Shown here piece after piece: positions 9,411 through 16,485 of a stretch of DNA of 19,159 bases. This stretch comes from an uncultured Bacilli bacterium. Its GTDB lineage: Bacteria; Bacillota_I; Bacilli_A; RF39; UBA660. Under the pieces are notes generated by a model, which saw only the letters and a program-made list of their open reading frames with translations, was not told where the DNA came from and made no database searches. Position 1 is the first letter of the stretch. Every line of letters starts with the position of its first letter. A program made the position numbers and the translations under genes. The stretch lies in contig CANRKE010000016.1 in the NCBI GenBank assembly GCA_947631135.1, positions 1 through 19,159 on the forward strand, in the 5' to 3' direction.

Positions 9411-10159
9411 TGTCTGCAATTTATATATCAGCTTTAATTATAGTAATTGTACTTAATATATTTATGTTTATAGCTCTTAAAAATATAGTAGGGGCAATAA
9501 ATAAAGAAACAAAGAGTTATTTTGTTGAAAAATTACAAAATTACGATGAATTAATTAAAGTAAAAGAAGATAAGTTAAAACAGATAGAAGAAGAATTAAA
9601 TAAGAGTAATAAAGTAGGAGATTATGATAATAGTGAAATACAGGATAATACAGATAGTGTAGAACTTGATATAAATGTTCCAAATTATTTAAATGAAGAT
9701 GTATTTAAACAATATAAAAAGATAAATGAAACATTTATAGTTAAAGAAGAAGAAATAATTAAAAATTTTATAGATGAAAAATTAGATACAAGTGATTTAA
9801 GTCTATATAATACACTTGATACATTAAATAATAAATTTAGTTTTGATAAGATGTATGAATTATCTACGTTATCAAGTGATGAACAGATAAGTATATTAAA
9901 AGATATAATAAATGATGATGAAGTAAATATATTAGAAGAATATATTAATAATAATGAAACATTTAATGTATTAGATTTTAATAAATACATTGATGAAGAA
10001 ATGCTTAAGCATGATCCTGTTGTGTATGTTAAAACAGGTAATAGTAAAGATAACTTTGATAATTTAAATAAATATATTAAAACTATATATGATGAAGAAA
10101 TATGTGCAGGAATACAAATAATATATAAAGATAAAATATATGATTATGCATTACAATAA
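9410..10159 (+). CDS. Peripheral stalk protein, b-delta-like fusion
   Basis: 249 residues. One membrane helix at about 4-26 is followed by a charged coiled coil (about 32-65), as in F-type subunit b. An acidic linker (66-90) leads to a helical region (95-200). The C-terminus (about 203-248) resembles the end of F1 subunit delta: DEEICAGIQIIYKDKIYDYAL corresponds to the delta pattern D-x-x-L-I-G-G-x-x-x-x-x-G-D-x-x-x-D-x-S-L. The gene is between c and alpha, exactly where separate b and delta genes lie in F-ATPase operons. I read it as one polypeptide doing both jobs: anchored stator plus attachment to the top of alpha3beta3. Comparable b-delta fusions are known in mycobacteria. The start codon overlaps the c stop (TAATG), implying translational coupling. 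The middle is too diverged to assign. Confidence 0.72.
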   Translation: MSAIYISALIIVIVLNIFMFIALKNIVGAINKETKSYFVEKLQNYDELIKVKEDKLKQIEEELNKSNKVGDYDNSEIQDNTDSVELDINVPNYLNEDVFKQYKKINETFIVKEEEIIKNFIDEKLDTSDLSLYNTLDTLNNKFSFDKMYELSTLSSDEQISILKDIINDDEVNILEEYINNNETFNVLDFNKYIDEEMLKHDPVVYVKTGNSKDNFDNLNKYIKTIYDEEICAGIQIIYKDKIYDYALQ

Positions 10160-10174
10160 AAAGGGTGTTGATAT

Positions 10175-11542
10175 ATGGAGAGTTATATTGATGGGATCCT
10201 TAATGAAAAAATAAAAAAGATTAAGGAAGAGAAAAATGTATATAATTTTGGTACAGTAGTTAAAATCAATGATTATATTGTTGAAGTTACTGGACTAGAT
10301 AATGTTACATTTTATGAAAGAATAAATATTGAAAATAAAGCCTATGGATATGTTAGTTTAATACTTAAAGATTCTGTAATAATATCTATATTAAAAATAG
10401 ATAGTAAAATATTTATTGGTGACAGAGCCTTTCTTACTGGTGAAGAGATTAAAACATATATATCAAAAGAAGCTATCGGTAGGGTAGTAGATATATTTGG
10501 TAACGATCTATTAAGTGATAAGAAGTTTGATAGTTTGACAAAACTTAAAATGGAGAGTAAGCAAATACCAATAATAGACAGAACACAAGTAAATCGTCCA
10601 TTATATACTGGTATAGTAGGAATAGATCTTATATATCCAATAGGAAAAGGACAAAGACAATTAATAATAGGCGATAAAAAAACAGGTAAAACACAACTAA
10701 CTCTCGATACAATAGTAAATCAAAAAGATAAAGATGTAATATGCATATACACAGCAATTGGTAAAACTAAAAAAGATATAAAGAAAATTTATAATGAATT
10801 ATTAAAAAGAGGAGCAATGAATTATACTATCATAATTGCTGCAACTAACGATGAAAAAACACCAGTGTTATCACTATGCCCATATGCAGCTCTTTCTGTT
10901 GCTAATATGTACATGAAATCTGGATTTGATGTATTAGTAGTATTAGATGATTTAACTAGACATGCTAAAGCATATCGTGAACTTAGTTTATTATCAAACA
11001 AAACACCAGGTAGAGATGCATATCCTTCCGATATTTTCTATGCACATTCACGTTTATTAGAAAAGGGTTGTCAACATAAAAATGGTGGGTCTATAACTAT
11101 ACTTCCAATAGTCGAAACTAAAGCTGATGATATAACTGATTATATATCTACTAATGTAATATCTATAACTGATGGTCAAATAGTAATGTCGTCTAAAAAC
11201 TTTCAAAAAGGAGAAAAACCTGCAATAAATTATCAACTTTCTGTATCTAGACTTGGTGGTAATGTTCAAACTGATAAGATAAAAGCACTCGGAGCAAAAG
11301 TTAGGAGAGAATTATTATCATACTTAGAAGTAAGGGAAGTTTATGAAATGGCAAATATGGACGATATGAGTGAAAGTTTAAGAAAAAGGATGTCCGATGG
11401 TAAGAAATTATTATCTAAACTTATTCAATATAAATATAGTCCTATTAGTGAAGATGATATTATAAAATTATTTGAAGAAAAAGAAGATATTGAATCTAAT
11501 AATGATATAAATAATAAAGAGGATGATTCTAATGAAAATTAA
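10175..11542 (+). CDS. atpA: F1-like ATPase subunit alpha
   Basis: 455 residues, against about 500 in typical alpha. The beta-barrel region occupies roughly 22-95. P-loop GDKKTGKT (166-173) corresponds to alpha's GDRQTGKT. The Walker B region is DVLVVLDDLTRHA (252-264). Alpha-specific motifs are clear: TPGRDAYPSDIFYAHSRLLE (277-296), LPIVETKADDITDY followed by STNVISITDGQI, and LSVSRLGG with the arginine finger R359 that reaches into the beta catalytic site. The C-terminus ends in a short charged, Asn/Asp-rich tail (about 436-455). Identity to ordinary alpha subunits looks reduced, and the N-terminal delta-binding segment is short. AAGGG lies about nine bases before ATG. The product would sit in the cytoplasm in an alpha3beta3 ring. 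The symbol is by homology and does not imply ATP synthesis. Confidence 0.93.
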   Translation: MESYIDGILNEKIKKIKEEKNVYNFGTVVKINDYIVEVTGLDNVTFYERINIENKAYGYVSLILKDSVIISILKIDSKIFIGDRAFLTGEEIKTYISKEAIGRVVDIFGNDLLSDKKFDSLTKLKMESKQIPIIDRTQVNRPLYTGIVGIDLIYPIGKGQRQLIIGDKKTGKTQLTLDTIVNQKDKDVICIYTAIGKTKKDIKKIYNELLKRGAMNYTIIIAATNDEKTPVLSLCPYAALSVANMYMKSGFDVLVVLDDLTRHAKAYRELSLLSNKTPGRDAYPSDIFYAHSRLLEKGCQHKNGGSITILPIVETKADDITDYISTNVISITDGQIVMSSKNFQKGEKPAINYQLSVSRLGGNVQTDKIKALGAKVRRELLSYLEVREVYEMANMDDMSESLRKRMSDGKKLLSKLIQYKYSPISEDDIIKLFEEKEDIESNNDINNKEDDSNEN

Positions 11543-12308
11543 AAATATTGTAAAAGTCATGAACTTTCATTCTCTTTTAAGAGTAAATAAAGCTATCAAT
11601 CAAGCTAAAAAATATATAGAGTGTGAAAATCAACTTACAATGATGATAAATAATATACAAAATAATAGAAATTTTATTTTAGATAAGAAAGCACTTATAC
11701 CAAAAAAAGATAAAAAAGAATTAAATATATATATTGGTAGTGATTTAGGATTTTGTGGAAATTTAAATGTTGAAGTTTCAAGTTATTTATTTGATGATAA
11801 AAAAAGCGATAAAATAATAATTGGTAAAAAATTAGTAAATAAAAAAGATGATAATACATTATTATTTGTTGATATAGATGAATTTGATACTAAGTTTAAT
11901 GAAATTGAGTCTATTATTAAAGATAGTATTGAAAATCTTAAAAATAGTAAAATAAATATAATATATAAAAAATATATAAATACTAATGATTTAGAAACTG
12001 TTAAAAAATGTGTATTTCCAATGAGTAATGATGATAAAACAATATATACAGAAGACTTTAGTATAGAAGGTGATATAAATACTTTAATGGTTAATCTAAT
12101 CACACTCTATATTAATTATGAACTTAAAATAGCAATAATAAATTCTAGTGCCTCAGAAAATATATTAAGACAAAACATAACTAATGAATCATTAAAAAAG
12201 ATAGATGAAATAGAACAAGCTGAAAACTTAAGAGAAAGAAAAGAAAAAAATTATATTAATTTTAAAAAACAAATAGAAAATAGTACTCGTATTAAGAGGG
12301 AGGAATAA
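11532..12308 (+). CDS. atpG: F1-like ATPase subunit gamma (rotor shaft)
   Basis: 258 residues from ATG 11532. An ATG at 11523 directly abuts the AAAGAGG (about 11516-11522), so 11532, nine bases downstream, is the better start. The gene overlaps the end of alpha by 11 bases. The N-terminal helix (KIKNIVKVMNFHSLLRVNKA) and the motif SDLGFCGNLN (70-79), matching SDRGLCGGLN of gamma, identify it. The C-terminal helix begins about NYELKIAIINSSASENILRQ, the counterpart of the segment before MKNATDNA in gamma, and continues in a long charged coiled coil. Its position between alpha and beta is canonical. Slightly shorter than usual (about 285). It should couple ATP hydrolysis in alpha3beta3 to rotation of the c-like ring. 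Confidence 0.88.
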   Translation: MKIKNIVKVMNFHSLLRVNKAINQAKKYIECENQLTMMINNIQNNRNFILDKKALIPKKDKKELNIYIGSDLGFCGNLNVEVSSYLFDDKKSDKIIIGKKLVNKKDDNTLLFVDIDEFDTKFNEIESIIKDSIENLKNSKINIIYKKYINTNDLETVKKCVFPMSNDDKTIYTEDFSIEGDINTLMVNLITLYINYELKIAIINSSASENILRQNITNESLKKIDEIEQAENLRERKEKNYINFKKQIENSTRIKREE

Positions 12309-12310
12309 GT

Positions 12311-13678
12311 ATGGTAGGAAAAATCATAGAAATATCTGAATTAAATGTCAAAGTTTTACTTACTGATGATGCAAGAATTGAATTAGGAGATTTACTATAT
12401 ACAATATATGAAGGTGTCAAAAGAAGATTTGAAGTAGCAAGTATCAGTGAAAAAGAAGCTTTGTTAATTCCTCTAGAAAGTGTAATTGGTCTTAAGAGAG
12501 GGCTTGATCTATATGTTGATAATGAAGGATTATCTATAGAATATTCTAAAAATATTTTAGGTAAGATGTTTAATTCTTATGGTGATTTAATAGATGGTAA
12601 TGTTATTAATAGTATAAAGAAAAAGAATATATATGATAAAAACTTAAGTTTTAAAGAAATAAATATAAATGGAGATATAATGTGGACTGGAATAAAAGTA
12701 ATAGACTTTTTCGCACCTATACAAAAAGGTTTTAAAATAGGGTTACTTGGTGGTGCTGGTGTTGGTAAAACAGTTTTAATCAAAGAATTAATAAATAATA
12801 TATATAAAAAATTTAAATCTAATTCTGTATTTGTTGGTGTAGGAGAAAGAAGTCGTGAAGGTAAAGAATTATATGATGAATTAAAAGAAGCTAATCTTCT
12901 TGATAAAATATCTATGGTTTTTGGTCAAATGGGTGATAACGCAATATCTAGAAGTAAAGCTATATATTCAGGTCTTACATTAAGTGAATACCTAAGAGAT
13001 GAACTAGGACAAGATGTACTATTATTTATAGATAATATATATAGGTTTGTTCAAGCAAAATCAGAAATATCATCAGAATTAAAAAGAGTACCTATAGAAA
13101 ATGGTTATCCAACTACACTTATTTCTGATATTAGTGAAGTAGAAGAAAGAATTAACTCAACTGATAATGGTTCTATTACTTCATTTCAAGCTGTATATAT
13201 ACCTGCTGATGATCTATTTGATGAAGCAGTACAAACTATTTCTTCACACTTAGATGGACAAATTGTACTTGATAGATCTCAAGCAGAAAAAGGATTATAT
13301 CCTGCAATTAATATATTTAAATCAACAAGTAGTTTAGTTGATATAGATATTATTGGTAAAAATCATTTTGATTTAATTACAGAAGTACTTAAGCATTTAA
13401 CTAGATATAATGAACTTGAAGAAATAATAGCAGTTCTTGGTATAGATGAATTATCTAATGAAGATAAACTTATATTCTATAGATCAAGAAAATTAAGAAA
13501 TTATTTTACACAACCTATGTTTGTTGCTGAAGCTTATACTAATATTAAAGGAAAGTTTGTGGATATTAATGATATATTAAATGATATTAGTGATATATTA
13601 AACGGTAAATATGATGATGTTAGTGAAGAATTATTCTTATATATAGGTAGTATAAAGGATTCTAATATAAGTGGATAA
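12311..13678 (+). CDS. atpD: F1-like ATPase catalytic subunit beta
   Basis: 455 residues with a full set of catalytic motifs. P-loop GGAGVGKT (147-154); GERSREG (178-184) with the catalytic Glu179; Walker B VLLFID (236-241); DNIYRFVQA; GSITSFQAVYIPADDL (287-302); SHLDGQIVLDRSQAEKGLYP; and DELSNED (379-385), the DELSEED lever that pushes on gamma. In the catalytic loop, ELKRVPIENGYPTTL replaces the usual LLGRMPSAVGYQPTL and keeps the Arg. ATP hydrolysis therefore looks intact. The gene starts two bases after the gamma stop, behind GAGGGAGGA, and its end overlaps the epsilon start by eight bases. Length is near normal. The conserved residues argue for a working motor rather than a relic. Confidence 0.95.
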   Translation: MVGKIIEISELNVKVLLTDDARIELGDLLYTIYEGVKRRFEVASISEKEALLIPLESVIGLKRGLDLYVDNEGLSIEYSKNILGKMFNSYGDLIDGNVINSIKKKNIYDKNLSFKEININGDIMWTGIKVIDFFAPIQKGFKIGLLGGAGVGKTVLIKELINNIYKKFKSNSVFVGVGERSREGKELYDELKEANLLDKISMVFGQMGDNAISRSKAIYSGLTLSEYLRDELGQDVLLFIDNIYRFVQAKSEISSELKRVPIENGYPTTLISDISEVEERINSTDNGSITSFQAVYIPADDLFDEAVQTISSHLDGQIVLDRSQAEKGLYPAINIFKSTSSLVDIDIIGKNHFDLITEVLKHLTRYNELEEIIAVLGIDELSNEDKLIFYRSRKLRNYFTQPMFVAEAYTNIKGKFVDINDILNDISDILNGKYDDVSEELFLYIGSIKDSNISG

Positions 13679-13922
13679 AAATAAAATTAAAGTTAAATTA
13701 TTTACCGTTTCTGATGGATTAGTAGAATATAATAATGTTAAATTAATAAGAATTAAAAGTGATAAATATAACTTACTTATTATGGAAGATTATCTTCCAT
13801 TAATAGGTGATATTAATGGTAGTATTACTATTGAAATGAATGATAATGTAATATCTCTTGATAATATTATAGGTTATTATATGCATAAGAATAATGTATT
13901 TGAACTTATTATAAAGGATTAA
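13671..13922 (+). CDS. atpC: F1-like ATPase subunit epsilon, short form
   Basis: 83 residues from a GTG start at 13671 that overlaps the end of beta by eight bases; AAAGGA lies about ten bases upstream. The sequence fits the N-terminal beta-sandwich of epsilon: FTVSDGLVEYNNVKLIRI corresponds to the TPEG-x-V-Y family opening, followed by YNLLIMEDYLPLIGDINGSI for the GILPGHAPLV region. The C-terminal two-helix domain of ordinary epsilon (total about 130 residues), which inhibits ATP hydrolysis, is absent. The role would be to join gamma to the ring loop without the usual brake. The call rests partly on position after beta, since the sequence is strongly diverged. Confidence 0.75.
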   Translation: MDKNKIKVKLFTVSDGLVEYNNVKLIRIKSDKYNLLIMEDYLPLIGDINGSITIEMNDNVISLDNIIGYYMHKNNVFELIIKD

Positions 13923-13927
13923 ATAAT

Positions 13928-14461
13928 ATGAATATATTAAATAATATATATTTTTATCAAGATTATATTTTAAGTGTTATATTTATTTCAATTATTATTA
14001 ATATTATTTTAATTACAGCTATTAAAAAATTTAAAATAAATTCTAATAAAACTAAATTATTTGGTATATTTTTAGAATTAGATAATAGATCTATTGTGTT
14101 ATTATCAACTACTGTTTTATCATATATATTTACAATATTCTTAGTGTTTAATCCCACTAATGAAAATTATATTTCTAATTTAATAATAATGTTTATGTTT
14201 TCATTAGTATATATGGTATTTAACTTTAAATTTAAAACTATTTTTAATGAAATTATATCAGTTATTTTTACATTTATATCAGTTGTATCATGTAATGTTT
14301 TATATGGTTATATATTTGATATTCAATTTGAATATATACCATTTATAATATATATATTAATATTTATATTTGTATTTTTATATTCAACTTATAATCTATT
14401 TAGAAGAATATATGATATAATGCATATAGATAAATATGTTAGAAAGGTAAGAGGAGAATGA
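13928..14461 (+). CDS. Five-helix membrane protein in the ATPase operon
   Basis: 177 residues. Five predicted membrane helices at about 12-32, 55-75, 82-100, 108-130 and 137-157. Positive charges (KKFK at 33-36, KFK at 101-103, RR at 159-160 and the basic tail) put the N-terminus outside and the C-terminus inside. This is the same general topology as F-type subunit a, but it is much shorter (subunit a is about 240-270). I find no subunit a signature and no Arg or other charge inside a helix that could serve as the stator residue. I do not recognise the family. It could be the membrane stator that holds the b-like protein or the anchored ectoproteins against the ring. AAAGGA of the preceding gene's end serves as the ribosome binding site, and the stop overlaps the next start as ATGA. 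Confidence 0.75.
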   Translation: MNILNNIYFYQDYILSVIFISIIINIILITAIKKFKINSNKTKLFGIFLELDNRSIVLLSTTVLSYIFTIFLVFNPTNENYISNLIIMFMFSLVYMVFNFKFKTIFNEIISVIFTFISVVSCNVLYGYIFDIQFEYIPFIIYILIFIFVFLYSTYNLFRRIYDIMHIDKYVRKVRGE

Positions 14462-15153
14462 AAAAAAGATATATTAACATAATTATTATTATATTAGTTA
14501 TTTTACTTGCTTTTTCAACTTATAAAATAGTTTCTTCAAAAGAAAAAGTAGAAGTTGATGATAATTTATATCAATATTTATCAGGTATTAAATATGAATA
14601 TAAGGGTAAAACTTCCCTTACTGCAGATAATAATGGTATAATACTTAATAATAAAAATATTAATATTGATATGGATTCTACTCCAATATATTATTCTAAA
14701 AAGGATAAAGTATTACTTTCTAATAGTATGAGTGTAATATTTCCTAAATCTAATTTTAAATCTAATAAATTAAGAGAATTATCTTATTTAAATTATGATA
14801 AGAAATTAAATGAATGTGATTATAGTAAGGGTAAATATTCTACTAATATTACTAGTGGATTTATATATGATGGAATGGATTTATATATTTTAGTTAATAA
14901 AGGTGTTTTATATATTAATGGTGAAGAAATAAATATTAGTCCTATGTCTTATATAATAGCTAATTATGATAATAATGTAATATTATATAATAAGGAAAGT
15001 GATGAATATAAAGATATTCCACTTAATGATAATAATGCTTATGTTACTACAAATGATTTTACTATAAATATTTTATATGACTCAGTAAAATATAATAATA
15101 AAGAACAATTACTTATAAAGAATATTGATATACTTAAAAATATTGATGAATAA
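14458..15153 (+). CDS. Membrane-anchored ectoprotein with the shared head domain only
   Basis: 231 residues. A basic start (MKKR) and one membrane helix (about 5-24) precede an extracytoplasmic domain to the end. It parallels the head domains of the 1791- and 481-residue proteins. Here IDMDSTPIYYSKKDKVLL matches IDVKPITYYNIFKNTILY of the giant protein, and DLYILVNKGVLYINGEE with SYIIANYDNNVILYNKE matches NKYIVVSKNIKLTLNNEE with YLEINFLDGGIVKLLNQ. It has neither the Asn/Asp spacer nor FN3-like arms, so it is the minimal form of the family. The start overlaps the previous stop (ATGA). It is the last gene before a 63-base gap, so the anchored paralogues bracket the motor genes. Its likely role is as a partner of the other two heads at the membrane surface. 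Confidence 0.75.
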   Translation: MKKRYINIIIIILVILLAFSTYKIVSSKEKVEVDDNLYQYLSGIKYEYKGKTSLTADNNGIILNNKNINIDMDSTPIYYSKKDKVLLSNSMSVIFPKSNFKSNKLRELSYLNYDKKLNECDYSKGKYSTNITSGFIYDGMDLYILVNKGVLYINGEEINISPMSYIIANYDNNVILYNKESDEYKDIPLNDNNAYVTTNDFTINILYDSVKYNNKEQLLIKNIDILKNIDE

Positions 15154-15216
15154 TTTTAAAAAAAAATCCTAACCTTTTATTAAAATATGATACTATATAA
15201 TTGAAAGGTGATTAAT

Positions 15217-15690
15217 ATGGACAGAATCTATGATGAATATTATTACAAAATATATAACTGGGCAATAAAAAAAACTAGACATAAAGAAGATGCGGAAGAT
15301 TTAACAAATAGTGTCTTTTTAGCAATATTTGAGTACTTTAATAAAAATATTAATATTGAAAAAGTTGATAATTTAATATGGAAAATAGCTTATAATCTAT
15401 GGTGTGTTAAGGCAAAAACTTATATTAAAGAAAAGAATAATACTTCTTATGATGAAACTTATGAAATTGGTTATAATGTTGAGATGCTAGATAAAGTTAT
15501 ATATAGAGAAATAATAGAGGATTTAGACGAAATAGGTTTGACAGATAAGGAAAAGAAAGTATTTAGAATGTACTATGTTAATGATCTTTCAATAAAAGAA
15601 ATTAGTAAAAATATGGATACTAAAGAAGCAAATATTAAGTATTTGTTATATAGTTCTAGAAATAAAATAAAGGAGAGATATTGTGGATAG
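15217..15690 (+). CDS. ECF-type sigma-70 family sigma factor
   Basis: 157 residues from ATG 15217. A GTG at 15208 would give three more residues but lies inside the AAAGGTG (15204-15210), which is spaced six bases from 15217. Region 2 covers about 2-70 with the usual helix pattern (DEYYYKIYNWAIKKTRHKED, then AEDLTNSVFLAIFEYF). Region 4 covers about 105-153 (GLTDKEKKVFRMYYVNDLSI, then the helix-turn-helix KEISKNMDTKEANIKYLLYS). The linker is short with no region 3, as in ECF sigmas. It would direct RNA polymerase to a small regulon. The downstream gene overlaps it by eight bases and may encode its control partner. It lies 63 bases after the ATPase operon on the same strand; whether it controls that operon is unknown. 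Confidence 0.88.
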   Translation: MDRIYDEYYYKIYNWAIKKTRHKEDAEDLTNSVFLAIFEYFNKNINIEKVDNLIWKIAYNLWCVKAKTYIKEKNNTSYDETYEIGYNVEMLDKVIYREIIEDLDEIGLTDKEKKVFRMYYVNDLSIKEISKNMDTKEANIKYLLYSSRNKIKERYCG

Positions 15691-16375
15691 TTTAAATGTA
15701 GAAAAATATTTGGATATTGTAAATAAGGAAAGGGAAGTAAGAGAATTAAAAGATTTTATTCCATTATATCCAATGTTAAGGGTAGAAAATAAAAAATTAT
15801 ATATTGGTACTATGTTAGTTAAAGCAGATGATAATGTATGGTCTAGTACTGAACAAATAAAACCTAAATATTGGGTTCTAATCGATATTAATAATGATAA
15901 AATTGTAGAATTTAATAAAACTAATAATAAAGATTTTGTTATTGGAAATATGATACCTAAAAATGTTGATAACAAACAAAAAGAAATGTCAAAATATACT
16001 GTTGAAAAGACACTTCAATATAAAAATTATTTGATTAATGATATTAAAAATGAACAATTACCTATACAAAAAAAGTTAGCTAATATACTTGGCTATAATA
16101 TGGAAGTTGATGGTGAAATAGTTAATATAAATGATTATTTACTTTCAAATTTAGAAAAAGAAATAAAATCTAAAATAGATGATTTAGTAAATGTTTTAAT
16201 TCAATCAAAATATGTATCAATAACTATATATTATGATAATTTATTTAATCAAATTATTAAAAATTATAAAAGTTATAATAATATTGACTATGAAAAAATG
16301 AAATTATGTATTGAAATAATGAATAATTATTATGATGGTATTGTTGGTATAGATAATTTCTTCAATATACAATAA
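15683..16375 (+). CDS. Unknown soluble protein coupled to the sigma factor
   Basis: 230 residues from a GTG start at 15683 inside the sigma factor's end, behind AAGGAGAG (about 15670-15677). No membrane helix or signal peptide. The N-terminal half looks alpha/beta (LYPMLRVENKKLYIGTMLVK; KPKYWVLIDINNDKIVEFNK). The C-terminal half is helical (EKTLQYKNYLIND; QKKLANILGYNME; SNLEKEIKSKIDDLVNVLIQ). I do not recognise a family. The tight coupling to an ECF sigma gene suggests a regulator such as an anti-sigma-type partner, but a classic anti-sigma would usually show a membrane helix or zinc motif, and neither is present. It could equally be a co-expressed effector. Confidence 0.7.
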   Translation: MDSLNVEKYLDIVNKEREVRELKDFIPLYPMLRVENKKLYIGTMLVKADDNVWSSTEQIKPKYWVLIDINNDKIVEFNKTNNKDFVIGNMIPKNVDNKQKEMSKYTVEKTLQYKNYLINDIKNEQLPIQKKLANILGYNMEVDGEIVNINDYLLSNLEKEIKSKIDDLVNVLIQSKYVSITIYYDNLFNQIIKNYKSYNNIDYEKMKLCIEIMNNYYDGIVGIDNFFNIQ

Positions 16376-16382
16376 TAATATA

Positions 16383-16422
16383 AAAATCAATAGTTTAGAA
16401 ATTAAATCTAGCTATTGATTTT
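16383..16422. terminator. Bidirectional terminator between convergent genes
   Basis: A perfect 11-bp stem (AAAATCAATAG at 16383-16393 with its complement at 16412-16422) encloses an 18-nt loop. It has T-rich flanks on both strands and lies just after the stop at 16375. It can serve the plus-strand gene and back up the minus-strand gene. Confidence 0.6.
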
Positions 16423-16446
16423 ATGTATAAATAAAATAGAAAAGAA

Positions 16447-16485
16447 AAAAATATAATTTAAATTGTTTGATTAAATTATATTTTT
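16447..16485 (-). terminator. Terminator of the minus-strand anchored protein gene
   Basis: A perfect 15-bp A/T stem (16447-16461 with 16471-16485) and a 9-nt loop. On the minus strand it is followed by a run of Ts (complement of the A tract at 16445-16451). The stem begins inside the stop codon of the gene at 16484-17530. Confidence 0.65.

Noticed and set aside
10175..13678. V/A-type ATPase or flagellar/type III secretion ATPase
   Set aside because: The beta motifs (GGAGVGKT, VLLFIDNIYRF, DELSNED), the alpha arginine-finger motif SVSRLGG and a gamma with SDLGFCGNLN are F1-type. No A/V subunits or secretion genes are present.
9168..13922. Ordinary ATP synthase operon (atpBEFHAGDC)
   Set aside because: No subunit a, b and delta apparently merged, epsilon lacking its second domain, and c lacking the essential carboxylate. 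Intervening and flanking ectoproteins are co-transcribed.
14048..14095. K-L-F-G in the five-helix protein as a counterpart of the R-L-F-G stator motif of subunit a
   Set aside because: The match is four residues long, lies in a loop between helices 1 and 2 instead of within a long membrane helix, and has Lys for Arg. It is too weak to call subunit a.
14459..14461. Mycoplasma code (TGA as Trp)
   Set aside because: All clear Trp positions use TGG, and the five-helix protein ends at TGA in a normal ATGA overlap. Reading through would add only a few codons before TAA.
15153..15186. Terminator between the ATPase operon and the sigma factor gene
   Set aside because: Only a 7-bp pure A/T inverted repeat (ATTTTAA/TTAAAAT) with no U tract following it. 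Read-through into the sigma cassette remains possible.
15196..15201. TATAAT directly upstream of the sigma factor gene as its promoter
   Set aside because: Transcription would start at about 15208 and cut into the AAAGGTG ribosome binding site. TATGAT at 15186-15191 fits better, but neither has a good -35, so no promoter is claimed.
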